Origin: Cinclus cinclus
Taxonomy: Eukaryota > Chordata > Aves > Passeriformes > Cinclidae
Assembly (NCBI RefSeq): GCF_963662255.1
Contig: NC_085060.1
Span: 12,433,925 to 12,497,924, forward strand
DNA: 64,000 nucleotides
Direction: 5' to 3'
Below, piece after piece: positions 37,587 through 48,770 of the stretch. Within the stretch, counting starts at the first letter, position 1, and every line of letters starts with the position of its first letter. The notes beneath the pieces are model-generated. The model worked only from the letters and a program-made list of their open reading frames with translations, had not been told where the DNA came from and did no database searches. A program made the position numbers and the translations under genes.

Positions 37587-37860
37587 CTACAGCTCACACT
37601 TGTGCTCACTGAACCTCCTGTGCTTCTTGTCACTCCACTTTCCCACCCTGTCCACATCGTCCTGCAGGTGACTCTCCCTTCCAAATATCAGTTTCCCCAC
37701 TTGGCTTGGCATCAGCAAATTCAGAATACACTTTATCCCATATTCCAGATTATTTATAATGACAATAAATACTATCGTGCTCAATATCAATCCCTGCTGG
37801 ATTACACTTCTTGGAAAATCTTCCGTCTGCGAGGAATACATGCAACAGAAAATCACCCAG
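37587..37860 (-). pseudogene. CR1 reverse transcriptase remnant, minus strand
   Basis: Read on the minus strand, a frame of 89 codons (37856 to 37587) follows the order of the avian CR1 reverse transcriptase. A 'GLIL...' stretch corresponds to the GPxLFNIFINDL block, then comes 'INNLEYGIKC' matching INDLDxGIEC, then a stretch that should hold the FADD catalytic motif, then 'LQDDVDRVGKWS' matching the LQRDLDRLxxWA block. The FADD aspartates are absent, so it is catalytically dead. At DNA level the plus strand (about 37740-37806) matches the reverse complement of the CR1 consensus. It is a fragment only, truncated at both ends, and carries no function by itself. The overlapping plus-strand open frame (37356-37913) is antisense to it and is not a gene. 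Confidence 0.8.
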
Positions 37861-38768
37861 AGTCACAAAGCCCAGAACTGATTGGAAGTAAAAATCTCAG
37901 GTCAGCACCTTAAGGGGCTGTTGAAATCAGGAATGCTTCATCTAATTATTCCATCAGATTTGTGGCAGAAATACATCAGTATTTATTTAAAAATATTCCC
38001 ACTGAGTTCCCAGTCTGCATTTCAGTCACCCCATAGTGGACAAATGTGTCATTTTAAAATATAACAGCATAAAACTCAATTTTATGCATGATTTCTGCTC
38101 CTGTCAACATACAAATTTTCCAACATAATACTATTTGCTTGACTAAAACTATTCCTAATACATACTAGTGCAAGAAAGAGGGGAAAACACCCAAAATTCT
38201 TTAGTTAGAAACTAAAAATTGGGGATGTGGAGCTTCTAAATAAGGGATTTACAGCTGGAGCCCAGAAAAATGTAAATGTGGATGCATTTCATTAAGAAAA
38301 TTGTTAGAAATCTGATGTGATCTGTGTTCCTACCAGTTTATCTCAGCACATCTTGCAGGCAGAGGGAAAGCTGGGAACGTGAGACAAAGTATTATGAAAT
38401 TAGTACAATTGAGTTTTTCCTCCCCTAACATTCAGATTTTTTTTTTTTTTTCCTGAAAGAAATCACTTCTCTAATAAGACTGAATTACGCACATCTCATT
38501 AACTGGAAGAAACCATGAGAAGAGAAGAGTGATTTACAGGAAGGGAAATGTATAAGAAACACTAAATTGGATCTTGAATAGCTGTCGTAACTAAGGAATC
38601 TTCATTTGGTTTTGACATTTTTTCACTCGTCTCTTGAAAAGTACATTATACAGAAGGGACTGTGGATGAATTTTTGACAGTGCATCTGGTTTTCGGGGGT
38701 TTTTTTAAGGCATCCTGTAACATAGTCTCCAAACTTTATATCATAATTACATGATAACTCAAATATTC

Positions 38769-38790
38769 CTCATGTGAGGACTCATGTGAG
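38769..38790. repeat. Direct repeat of a CATGTG-containing 10-mer
   Basis: CTCATGTGAG occurs twice, separated by GA, giving an exact spacing of 12 bp. Each copy contains TCATGTGA, which resembles the E-box bound by MITF/TFE bHLH-zipper factors. Could be a binding-site pair or a slippage duplication. Confidence 0.6.
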
Positions 38791-40824
38791 AAATTAGGAT
38801 TCTTTCATGTACAACCTGAAAAAAATCTCTGGCTGCGAATACTTAACTGCTCAGCAAGGGTGGTTTTGTCAGCAGAGCTGCTGAGAATAAAACAGTAGGA
38901 TGTCTCACCAAATTATATAAACTCTGAAATTCCCATCATGAAGGGTGAAGTCAGTCTGTCATGGGCCCACTTAAAGCATTTTTGTGGGATTTTGTAAACA
39001 AGCCTCAGAATCCATTTACAAGGCTTTTAAGATTCTATTGAAGCTGATCAAATTGGGGAAGTTCTTCACGTAGTATAAAAAACTCCATCTTCTGGATTTT
39101 ATTTTAAAAATTAAAACCTAAGGTCATTCAGTTCTTTTCCAGAGGGACTGGGATGTAAACAAGAGTTTCTGTCACTGGCCAGGGAACAACCAAACACTCT
39201 TAACTGCTATCAGATCCTACTCCCTATGATTTGCAACAAAGGAAGTTTTGCCCTTAGGTTCAAGTTCCCAGTGACATCTTTGCTGAGAGGTCCTGTGTGT
39301 TTCTACCCAAGGCAGAATGGGGGACTCTCAGTTATGTTCTGATAAGCTCTGGAAGGGATGAAACCCAGGTAATCATTTGAAGACAACAATGAACTCAAAA
39401 AAAGCCTGCAGCAATTTGTTTCATATCATACATTGTCAGAATTTTGAATGTAATAATTCTTACAGAATTATGGCTCACGGAGATGTTAAGTTGACATGAA
39501 CAGATGAGAGCACCTCCACACCATCTCCAGGTGCAAGCTGTTACCCCAACCCACCCTGGTGTTATATCAGTGATGTATCTTTCCTAGAGCAATGCTTTTA
39601 GTGTTCTCTCTTTGCTTTGCACTCACTACCGGGTAGAAACCTGCACACAAACAGCTGCTCTGAGTTCTCACAAATTCACACCCTGCCTCCTCCTGCTCTA
39701 ACGTAATTGTTTGCCCACGTACTGGAAAGTAACATAGACACATGTCAGATTTTACTAACAGGATTGTGGCAGGTGTCTCTTTAATTTGGAATAATGGTAG
39801 TGAATACTTCATCAGCACTTGGGTAACCATATTTGCAAAATGGTAACATTTGCAGGGCTTAAAGACAGGTACAGCACACCTTCCTCAGGGGCTCTGTGTG
39901 TCGGGCAGCTGCTGCACTGTGTGCCTCCCCTGTGCCTTTGGCTACACATACGCTGCTGGCATACACCTTATAAAAAGAGAAAAAAAGAATTTTTAAGGGC
40001 AAAAGTCAAAGCGGTGTTTGCCATACAGATATGGCATTAGTGTTATGCAGAGGACAGGACCTGGCACAGAAAACACTTTGACACATCTGTGATTTGTTTT
40101 GGTTTTGTCTCTTTCCCAAACTTGAGGAATCTTTTGTTGTTGGTATGTTTCTGAAATGATTTTTGCCTGCAAGAGAGAGGCTCTTTAAAGTGGTAGAATG
40201 CTTCAATGCAGAATGCATGAAGGGCATGCATTAACATACATTGATTACTTGTATTTTTAAATGTAAATGTTGTCTGCTCAGCATCTGATGGAATTATACC
40301 AGTACAGTCAGTAAGTGTCATTGACATTCAGCTCTCTGTTCTAAAGTTTGACAATACCTCTGATTCTGCAGTTTTTATTTGGATAATATTCATCATGGTA
40401 ACAGAAAACTATTCCAAAACACAATGGCTTCTGTTTCTCCAACTTGGGGATTTCAGATGTAATTTCTCAAGGTGTTAGTCTTTGACACAGGGTTCTGGGG
40501 TTCCCTGGCAGTGCAGGCACAGCACTGATAGCCTGTGACTTACTTTGTGCATGTCTCCAGCTCCATTTTCTCCTGAAAGTGGCAATTCAGATTCAGCTCA
40601 GCAGCACTCCCACCATCAGTGAATCCTCCTCTCCTCTGAGTGTAGTAAGCCACAATATGTCTAGAGAAAATATCTTTAGTCCTAAATATACCGCAGGTGG
40701 GGAATCCCACTCTTTGCAAACACATATCCAGTGCCCAAACCCTCACCAGTTTTCTTTCTGGACAGGAGCAGGGACAGTTTCATGCTACCTGGCTTCTGGA
40801 ATCTTTTGTGCTAACTTCTGTCCC

Positions 40825-40845
40825 GTGACAAGCCTGGCTTGTCAC
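40825..40845. repeat. Perfect 21-bp palindrome
   Basis: GTGACAAGCC is followed by a single T and then by its exact reverse complement GGCTTGTCAC. As a DNA site it is a symmetric protein-binding candidate. The CAAG and CTTG cores resemble two p53 half-sites, but they sit one base too close for the normal zero-spacer arrangement and their outer bases deviate. It lies in a GC-moderate section without an identified gene. Confidence 0.7.
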
Positions 40846-42513
40846 AGAGGCCTGGCTGCAGTGGCCTCCACACACTTGGGCAGCCACATGCCTCGTCCTC
40901 ACCTCTGAGCCCTCGTCACAGACCCTGAAACAGCCATCCCAGGTCTGGAGTCCAAAGCAGAAAGACTTTATGCTTTAGCTCTAACTTAATTAATGCAGTA
41001 GTACTTAACTCTACAAATACAAAAAAATCCAGAAGGGAACAGCAACAAATCCTACCTGACTCTAAATTCCCCAATTTTAAGAACAGGTGGCTACTGGCAG
41101 AAATTTGAATCACATTAACAGAGCCACCTTGCCTCCCACTGTTCATTTCTAGCCTGTCCTCCTGCTGACACATGGACATTAATACATTATCTCCCACTGT
41201 TCCCCAGCTTCAGAGTGTCCCAGGACTCATTACTAATGACCAGGCAGGCAGCAGCTCCACAGCCCACTCAGCAACACCCACATATTCAGGCTCTGTTTCC
41301 AAATCTGCACGTTTTCCCTCAGTCTGGTAAGAGAATGCACTTTTCATGCCCCCAGGTAATGCACAAACACCACGCTTTGACAGTCAATAACCCACTGCTC
41401 TTTTGACATCCTTTTGAATCCATATAGTTAATTAAGGTATGAATGTCTATCCAAAAATCTATACTGATTAAGCCTGGATTACAGAGTCCTTTCCTTGCTC
41501 ATTCTGAGTAACCATGGAAATTATGAATATCCAGACAAAGAAAGCAGCTCCAGTTCCTGTGTATTTATTTGACTTGAGATCTGCCATCAAAGAAAAGAGT
41601 GTCATTACTTGAGCACCAGGCCTTAAGTGATAGATTCCAAGTGCATCATTTTTAGAGCCATTAGAGGTTATCAGGCCTATATGGTTGCTAAGATACCATG
41701 AATCTTGAAGGAAAATATAAGATAATGGTAGGCAGTCACTGTGATGTTTATCAGAGTATGTTCTCTGCATCTCACTTAATAGCCTGATGATTAGGATCAT
41801 TTTCAAGAGTTCCTGTCTATTTTCTAGCTAGGTGCAAGAATGCAACTGCATTAAGTCAGCAAATATTGTTTATAATTCATGTTTTGCCACGAGCAAATGA
41901 ATTTGTGGAAGTCAAAATCTGTAATTGCCACAGCAGAATTTATTAACAAGAGTGTGTGCCTGTGTTCAGGTTTCTTTCCTGGCTATTAAATAGTATCTTC
42001 AGATTTGGAATGAAACCATCCTTCATTGATTTCAAGTATATTTTTGTGATAACAGAGAATGTGCTTTCAAAGAGTTTATAAATTAAATTTGAAGCTGAGG
42101 TAATTGCTGTTGCAAAATTATGCAACTAAAGTAAAGAGTTATGCAGGAGCTTTCTTGATATTATAATTTAGCTGCCTCTTTTCTAAATCATGAAAGTGTG
42201 AGATGCCAGATTAGGGCAAAGTATTAGGTTATTACTGAATTATTTCATGTTCTATCTCTGGAAGTATGCGGTAAGAAATAAAGAGATGAATCTGCAGTGC
42301 TATGAGAATGTCCACACCACAACCCCCCAAAGTCCTCTCTGAGTTCACTCTTTCACTGCTCCAAAATGGTGAAGTCCAAGATGGGAAAATTGCCCACTCT
42401 TCCTGACTTGTATCCCAACAAAGAATGTAATTCCTACGCCAATGGACAGAGATGGCCAAATAAGCTCTTACTAGAGAACTGAACAGGTGGTCGTGCTTGT
42501 TATTCCTCCTGTT

Positions 42514-42598
42514 AGGTAGTGAGGAGTGGAACAAGTTGCTCAGAGAAGCTGTGGATGCCAGTCCCTGGAAGCGTTCAGGATCAGCTCGGATGGGGCCC
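42514..42598 (+). mobile_element. CR1 LINE 3' region, first half (split by LTR)
   Basis: The stretch from GAGGAGTGGAACAAGTTGCT through AGAAGCTGTGGATGCCAGT and CCTGGAAGCGTTC to GGATGGGGCCC follows the sense strand of the avian CR1 3' region. It breaks at 42598 and resumes at 43135, after the LTR, at the expected consensus position (GAGCCCTGAGCAAGCTCATC). The copy is 5'-truncated, as is usual for CR1. Confidence 0.88.
42593..42598. repeat. Left target-site duplication of the LTR
   Basis: GGGCCC just before the LTR start pairs with GAGCCC just after its end (43135-43140). Five of six bases agree, and the inner GCCC is exact. Retroviral integration duplicates 4-6 bp. Whether the duplication was originally 4 bp or 6 bp with one later mutation cannot be decided here. 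Confidence 0.65.
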
Positions 42599-43134
42599 TG
42601 TTGCAGTGTCTTTCAGGTTAATGGCATGTTCTGTCCAAGTTCATGGTTTGGTCCAAATCATACCCTCCCACCCGCCTTGTCAATCTGTCCTGAATTACCT
42701 GTCAATCCTGCCTTGTGCCAAGCCCCTGCTTGGAATTCCCCTTTGGAAGTCCCCTAAAAACTCAACTTGTCATTAGTCCATGTGACCCAGTTTCCCCCCC
42801 TACCTCCCTCACTGGATGATGCTTTTGTAAACCCTGCCTTTACTCCTCCTCAGAATTTCTCCAATCTGCTGAGGATCTGTACCCTTCCCATGAACCTCGC
42901 CCCTATTTCAACTGTTGCGCCCTTGCATTTTTGCCTGTTGCTCCTGAATTCCCCAGAGTAATAAATCCTCTTTTATCCTATGCAAAAAACCTCCCCCTCC
43001 TCCTTGCCTCCTCAGAGCACAAAACTGACAGCAAAAAGCCCGTAGAGAAATTACTCTAGCCAAATCTCAGGTCATCTGCTCCTGGGGTGTGACTCACTCT
43101 AGGCAAAGCCAGTGCAGCTCTGGCTGTTGTGACA
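42599..43134 (+). mobile_element. Solo LTR of an endogenous retrovirus, nested in CR1
   Basis: A 536-bp segment begins TGTTGCAG and ends TTGTGACA, giving the TG...CA ends of a retroviral LTR with a 3-bp terminal inverted repeat (TGT/ACA). It interrupts a CR1 element exactly where the consensus should continue, and a short target duplication flanks it. A polyadenylation signal, AATAAA at 42960-42965, lies about four fifths of the way along, which places R and U5 after it and fixes the plus orientation. The C-rich U3-like part is typical of passerine LTRs. There is no internal region, primer-binding site or coding sequence, so it is a solo LTR left by recombination between two LTRs. Open frames within it (42497-42757, 42519-42776, 42767-42961) are not genes. 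Retroviral class is not assigned. Confidence 0.85.
42960..42965 (+). promoter_or_regulatory. LTR polyadenylation signal AATAAA
   Basis: AATAAA in the sequence AGTAATAAATCC, followed within the LTR by a T/C-rich stretch. It is the expected R-region signal of the LTR and supports plus orientation. Confidence 0.75.
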
Positions 43135-43250
43135 GAGCCCTGAGCAAGCTCATCTTGTGGGCAGCATCCCTGCCCATGGCACGAGGAATAGAACTGCATG
43201 TTCCCTAAGGTGCTTTTCAACCCAAACCATTCTAGCATTCTGTGATTCTT
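43135..43250 (+). mobile_element. CR1 LINE 3' end, second half (split by LTR)
   Basis: Resumes the CR1 sense strand: GAGCCCTGAGCAAGCTCATC, TGGGCAGCATCCCTGCCCATGGC, then AAGGTGCTTTTCAACCCAAACCATTCTAGCATTCTGTGATTCTT in the form of the characteristic CR1 3' tail. Ends at the canonical ATTCTGTGATTCT tail repeat. The target duplication (43135-43140) is its first bases. Confidence 0.92.
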
Positions 43251-43259
43251 AACTGTCAT

Positions 43260-44060
43260 GCACTAAACCCACAAACCCATGGACAGATGTCTGCATGGCA
43301 TTTGGAGGAAAACACACACAACGAGACAAAAGCTCAACAGGTGGGCTTCCCTTATCCAAGATTTCAAATAAAGCATCTTCCCATTCCACACTACAGAGGC
43401 ACTTTAGTATGATTTGTCAACTACCTTTCCCAACAGAAAACAAAATGCAGTTCAAGAGAGAAGCTGCTGGAATACACAGCAGAAAACACCAAGCAGCCCA
43501 GGAGATCAGAGTGACATTATGCTACAAGAATTAACCTACATCTTCTACAAGATTTCAACTGGATCTCACACAAAACAAGACTGGTGTCACCTTCCTGGAA
43601 CCATCCCATCCGTGTTAGTGAAATTTTGTTCTGTGAGCCTGCAGTTCTGACTCAAAGCAAGGTTTTCCTGTCCTTGACAAGAACCACAAACTGCTTTTTT
43701 AATTCTTTCAAGAGCACTGGAGATTTAAACATTCATTTAAAACTCAAGAGTTTGTTCAAAGAGCCTAAGAAAGACCCACTCACAAGAATGAAAAGAGGCA
43801 GTAATATTTGTAATTTTCCTGGCACCCACAAAGATGAATATACATTGACATCTGAGTACCGTAACTTTTTTTTAAGTAAATGAGCCTTGAAGATTATCTG
43901 ACAGCTAAAATGCACCCTAGGGCTTGCTTTGCAATGTTTCTTTTTTAAAGAATGTTTGTTTAAACATTATTGTTACAACCAGCCAAAGAAAAATGTAGAG
44001 CCACCATAAAAAATACAACTTGATACCCAGTTGTTAGAGTTGGTTTAGGAACAATCATAG
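43260..44060. other. Non-coding sequence between CR1 copies
   Basis: No transposon or gene recognised. Plus-strand frames (43295-43534, 43414-43650, 43584-43883) overlap one another in different frames and lack recognisable features. Confidence 0.45.
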
Positions 44061-44061
44061 G

Positions 44062-44116
44062 AGTGATGGACTGTGTGACCCAGGAGAGGTTCCTTCCAAC
44101 CCTAATGATTCTTGGA
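44062..44116 (+). mobile_element. Short CR1 3' tail fragment
   Basis: GTGATGGACTGTGTGACCC, then GAGAGGTTCCTTCCAACCC, then TAATGATTCTTGG matches the last part of an avian CR1 3' end in sense orientation, ending at a decayed tail motif. Very short, as many CR1 copies are after extreme 5' truncation. Confidence 0.8.
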
Positions 44117-44119
44117 ATT

Positions 44120-45830
44120 GATTTTCTTTTGCAACTCACTTTCAGTTAGTCCTTTAGAAAAAAAAATAAAAGGGGTTAGATCAATGCTGGCTTCAATGAC
44201 ACAGCCATTCCAGCTCCTGCAGCATTTTCTCATCATGGCAATCTCTTTATCTTCTTGTTTGTATGAAGACCATTCTCTACTCCTCTGCTCCTGGCTGTAC
44301 ATAAAAATAAGGGGATGGGCTCATAGTTTGCTGACTACTGGGGTGAATATGATATTAATTCAAATCAGCTATCAGATATCTGACTACACTTCTCAGAGGG
44401 TGAGTACACAGTTGTTCTGCTCACAGTTTGGGAGAACGAATATTTTCGTTTATTATCACAATTGCTAAATAGAGCCTCTTCTGGCTAGAAACTAGAATAG
44501 AAATACAAATATAAGAAATGTGTATTTTCAGAAGGATCCATTATATAAGTTTAATATTACACCAACACAATTTCATATAAACAAGTATTTGCACCAGACT
44601 CTTGAAATATTTCCAGCACTTCCTCACTTTCAGTTAGCAAGCTAAAAGGAGTACAGCATTTTACCCCTGCTTCTTTCCCTTTTCAGTCCACTGACATAAT
44701 AGTCGGGGCCTAAACAAGAAAGAAAACTCTCAGTAGATCAGGGCAAAAAATGAATCAGGTGAGCTCTAGGGCTGTCTCAGTGTCCTGAGTCATGTTTTGC
44801 AATGACACACAGAGACCAGCTCTAACTCATCAGCACTGGCCTCTGGGATGGCCCCAGTGAATAGAGAATAGTTTATGGGCATCCCAAGATCTCTCTTTTG
44901 ATGGAGCTGCCTAAAATTATTGCAGAGCAAGAGGCCCAGATATTTCTCAAAGATCCAAACTGGTTGGAAGCATAAAGAGATATGCTTAAAACGATTAAAA
45001 TCTCAGAATGCCCATAGTTTTAGTGCACTGCACAGTGACATTCTCCAATGTGCCTCTCTTCATCAAGCATAGCCAAGTCTCCTTTCTGTCTCTTTCCTTG
45101 AAATGGATTTGCACCATGGAAAAGTAGAAGGGTGTAACACCAAGATGACTCAATAAAGCTCCAGTATTGAAACGCATAATGTCCAAGATTTGTGACTTTC
45201 TACTATGCTATCTATTTCTCATTAGGTAGGAGGGCTTCAGGGACACAGGATGCCTGGAAGCAGTGGTAATGGAAGAGGTAGAGGGCCGTGAGTTACCCCA
45301 AGCATTCTGATGTCCTTCCATGACTGTCACTGACCTGGGCCACAGTCTCACCTGGAGGGCAGGCAGCTCGCTGCTAAAGCTGCACGTAAGGCACAAAAAC
45401 AGCACTTCAAAGGTGCACACAAACAAGACCTCATGCTGAAGCAGAAAACATTACAGAATGACAGCCCAGATGCACCCACGTCGATATATTCATCCCTGGG
45501 AGTGTTGTCCCACTGCTTCATTTACCTCAGATGCTTTGTAGCTCATTGCAGGCAAGGTTTAAATGTTGAAAATAGAGCAGCTGGAGGCAGACCTCTGCTG
45601 GCAAGCCATGTGGAAATCTCCCTCAGGCAAAGTTCATAGCAGTCAGCAGCCTCTAGTATTTGTCATGTACCTTATTTTTGCATTTCTCACTTTAAAAGAT
45701 CTCCATGCCCATGGGAAGGCAGAAGCCAGCCATGCAGATAAGAGCTGGTGTGTGTGTGCAGGAACAAAGCTGGCTGTGGTTTTTAACTGGTTTACAGAAC
45801 CTTGACTTTTCACATGCCACAACACGTCCC
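44120..45830. other. Non-coding sequence without recognised features
   Basis: AT-rich at first, less so after about 45200. Frames on both strands (44112-44468 plus, 45208-45426 minus, 45433-45639 plus) are unrecognised and have no splice or promoter context. Confidence 0.5.
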
Positions 45831-45837
45831 TAGCTCA

Positions 45838-45935
45838 GGACAGAACTCCTCAGGTGTGACCTGACCTCTGGCAGGTGAGGGCAGTGCTGATCCCCCTCCT
45901 GTGCTGTTCAAACAACCCTTGAGCAGGTGCAGCCC
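45838..45935 (-). mobile_element. Possible eroded CR1 fragment, minus strand
   Basis: GAACTCCTCAGGTGTGACC...CTGATCCCCCTCC followed by GTGCAGCCCAGGACACC follows the order of two neighbouring blocks in the reverse complement of CR1 (the CTCCAGGTGTGGCCTCACC and GCAGCCCAGGAT blocks), with many mismatches between them. It belongs to a different copy from the one at 46270, because the CR1 parts are in the wrong order to be one insertion. Weak match. Confidence 0.4.
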
Positions 45936-46269
45936 AGGACACCTCCTTTGCACCATTGCTCTGCTGTGCTGTTCCCCATTTGGGGGCTGTTGCCAAGAAT
46001 AAGCACAAGAGAGGCTCCCCAGACTTGCCTGGTCTAACTCTCCTGCCTCCATGGGGTGGTTCATGAATTCCCAGGATCAGCACACACTGTCAATTTTGTT
46101 CCCCTTGAGCCAATGCAATCCAATCAGTTTATAGTGCAGAACTAAGACTTGCACTATTTTGCTTTTGGCATGTGTTCTTTCCATTCTGCGTTCCAGGTTT
46201 GTCAACACCAAGTATTTTAGCAGCACAGAGTTATTTCCTCATTGTAGGAGATTTACATGATTAATAGAA

Positions 46270-46405
46270 AGGGGTTGGAATGGACCTTAAAGATCATCTA
46301 GTCCCAACTCCCCTACCATGGGCAGGGACACCTCCCACTAGACCAGGCTCCTCAAGGCTTTTTCCAACCTGATTTTGAGCTCTGCTATGTTTGGGACATC
46401 CACAG
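46270..46405 (-). mobile_element. CR1 LINE 3' end, minus strand
   Basis: The plus strand reads GGGGTTGGAATGGACCTTAA, AGATCATCTAGTCCCAACTC, ATGGGCAGGGACACCTCCCA, CTAGACCAGGCTCC, then TTTTTCCAACCTG and GGGACATCCACAGC. This is the reverse complement of the avian CR1 3' region with few changes in its first 80 bp, so this may be the youngest CR1 copy in the window. The similarity fades near 46405. The tail repeat itself is missing or decayed. Confidence 0.93.
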
Positions 46406-46877
46406 CAATACCCATGGCTTTAAGGACTGTCCAAAATCCCAGAAAAGTCCCTGCCTTGTGCAATTTTTACACTGTATTGCCTTTCTTATCCCACAGATCT
46501 TCTGTATTTTTTGACTTTTTTTTTTCTTTGCTTCTACTTCTCTCTATTAAAGCCCAGGATGTTTTCCTCTCTCCCTCTTCCCACACTTCTTCCACTCTCC
46601 CAAACCTTCTGCCACTTCTTGGATTTCCATAAACTCATTGTGTGGAAATGTATCCAATACAATTCAGAGAGGTCACCTACTCTGCTTTTGATTTATTTTA
46701 TCCAAGTTGTCCTATTCCTTATTGCATCTGGTGCTGTCCAGATGGGAAATTTCTAGATGACACATGCATGGAAGTGGCACACATCCAAAAAGCATTGCTG
46801 CTTCATATAGCACAATATTTGGCCTGGTCTCATGTTGCCCTGAAAAACAGCTTATATTGTGGGCAAAAGGTCAAGGC

Positions 46878-46905
46878 AAAAAAAAAAAAAAAAAAAAAAA
46901 AAAAA
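46878..46905. repeat. Poly-A run (28 A)
   Basis: Uninterrupted run of 28 A. It could be a retroposed tail, but the sequence before it (GTGGGCAAAAGGTCAAGGC) matches no retroposon or RNA I recognise and no flanking duplication was found. Confidence 0.9.
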
Positions 46906-48770
46906 GATGCAAAGTCAATCTGGTCAAAACTTAGACTTTCAATTGGCCTGAAATAATGAGATTGTAGAATTTGTTTAGCTCATACTCAGGGTAAATTGGC
47001 ATTTTTCCTTCTACAAGGAACCTTTAATAGAAATTTTCTTGCTTCAGAAACACTATGTTTCCAAAATTCATCCTGATAGCAGGTGCAGCTGACTGAAATT
47101 TGTGTTGTTTTTCAGTCTCAGAGTTCTTACAAACACTTTTCCTGTGTACCAGACATAGAAACAAGGGGAGCCCCAACTTTTTCAGTTCAGCTGTTCTGGC
47201 TTTCTGAACCCCAGTTTTTTAGAAGTGATGAAACTATCTTGCCTCCAAGATAGTTTGGGACTCCTAAGTTCCCTGAAATGGGCTCATTTTGAAGAATGGG
47301 CATTTCAAAACTGAACCAAAAAAATACCAGCCAACAGCAGCTCACAGCCCCAGGGGTTCACAGCTGATCACAGGGAGCCAGACATCTCTTTTGGCTTTCA
47401 CTTTGTTGTACTTCTGAATCCTCCTAACTGTACCCCACAGATTCCCATTCTCCTCACCCCTGGCCAAATAAATGTGTCTTCCTTCAAATCCTCTGTTCAC
47501 AGAGAATTTCAGTAGCAGAGCACTGTCTGGGGATTATAACATTTTGAAAATATATAATTGAATGGGTGTACAAGTCATACTATTTTTTTCACTATGATTA
47601 CATCAGGTCACATCTCCAGGAAGTAAAGTTAGGAAAGGGCCATGGAAATCAACATCGCTGATTGTACACAGTGCCCTAAATAATTAATCTATTCAAAACT
47701 CCAATGAAAGAGAAGGGAAAGTTTCTTGAAACTTGCCTAACTTCATTCAGTGTGCTTGTCTAATAAATGCTGGTCCCTGGGACATTCCAAAATGAGCAGC
47801 AAAGGAGAACTCCAGAATTCACCATTTCTAGTTCTGGGCTCAAAATGCAGCCTCTAGAACAGCTGGCCTCAGAAAAAGGAAAATCCTATCTTTCAAAGGC
47901 TTTTTACTGTTCTTGACAGAACTGATTGCTATACCATTTGCACCTCACACTCAGAATCAGGGTCACAAGACAGAAGAGCTGTATTCTGGTGTTTCATATG
48001 TACCAGCTTGCACATTATAGAGGAGGAGGAGCTGTAGCTTTACCCTTTCAGTATCTGATGGGCATTTTACAAAATTATGTTACCATTTTCCTGGTTTAAA
48101 AAATCAGTAACCCATAAGAAATAGTTCTGAAATTATGAGCTTCTGAATGCACAGACTAGTCTCATGTCATTTGCAAAATGTGTTATCAATAGAGGTTTTC
48201 ATGTTCTGTTCCATTTGGTCTTTTTTTGTTGTTGTTTTAAATTGTAGTCTTTGAATATTTAAAAATCTCCTACTAAATAGGTCTTTTATGTGATAGAAGA
48301 TAAGCAAGAATATAACCCTGTCAACTGCAGTCCACAGCTGGAATAACACATACATTCTCAGTTTAATAATGTTCCTCACTCAGATAAAATTTCATTAGCA
48401 AAAACTTACAGCAAAAGTCAGTGATGCTAAATTCTTTGTACCCATTTCTCTGCATTAAAACACACAATTGATCTGTTTTAGTTACTTGCTCTATATACCT
48501 GAAAGTTCCAATAAAACTATACAAAACTGAGTTTCAAATAAGCATTTCAACTCAGGTTGGTGCAGAGCAGAGATAGAAGCACTGAGAACACTTTGAAAAA
48601 TATTTTGATTTCAAGATTTTCATATCAGAGACCAAGAAAGTGATAATTAAGAATTGGTAACCTGCTGAGAAAACATCTTCTCTAGATTCCCAAAAAATTG
48701 AAAACAAAAGTACAAATTTATCTTTGAACTAATAAATTAATCAATCATCTAACTGCACAATACTGTTTTT

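Larger units (their letters stand above)
37910..42510. other. Non-coding sequence without recognised genes
   Basis: AT-rich to about 40480, with a T run at 38437-38451. A GC-moderate section (40480-41300) holds overlapping frames on both strands (40579-40908 plus, 40540-40746 and 40916-41197 minus). A minus-strand frame of 112 codons at 41468-41806 starts at TTG and is not recognised. The palindrome and direct repeat listed separately lie here. Confidence 0.5.

Noticed and set aside
37356..37913. Longest open frame on the plus strand (185 codons)
   Set aside because: Its second half is antisense to a CR1 reverse transcriptase remnant and the first half shows no domain; it is a by-product of the repeat.
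41468..41806. Minus-strand frame of 112 codons with protein-like appearance
   Set aside because: Begins at TTG, no family recognised and no splice or promoter signals seen.
42497..42961. Three open frames (86, 85 and 64 codons)
   Set aside because: They fall across the CR1/LTR boundary and inside the LTR, which has no coding role here.
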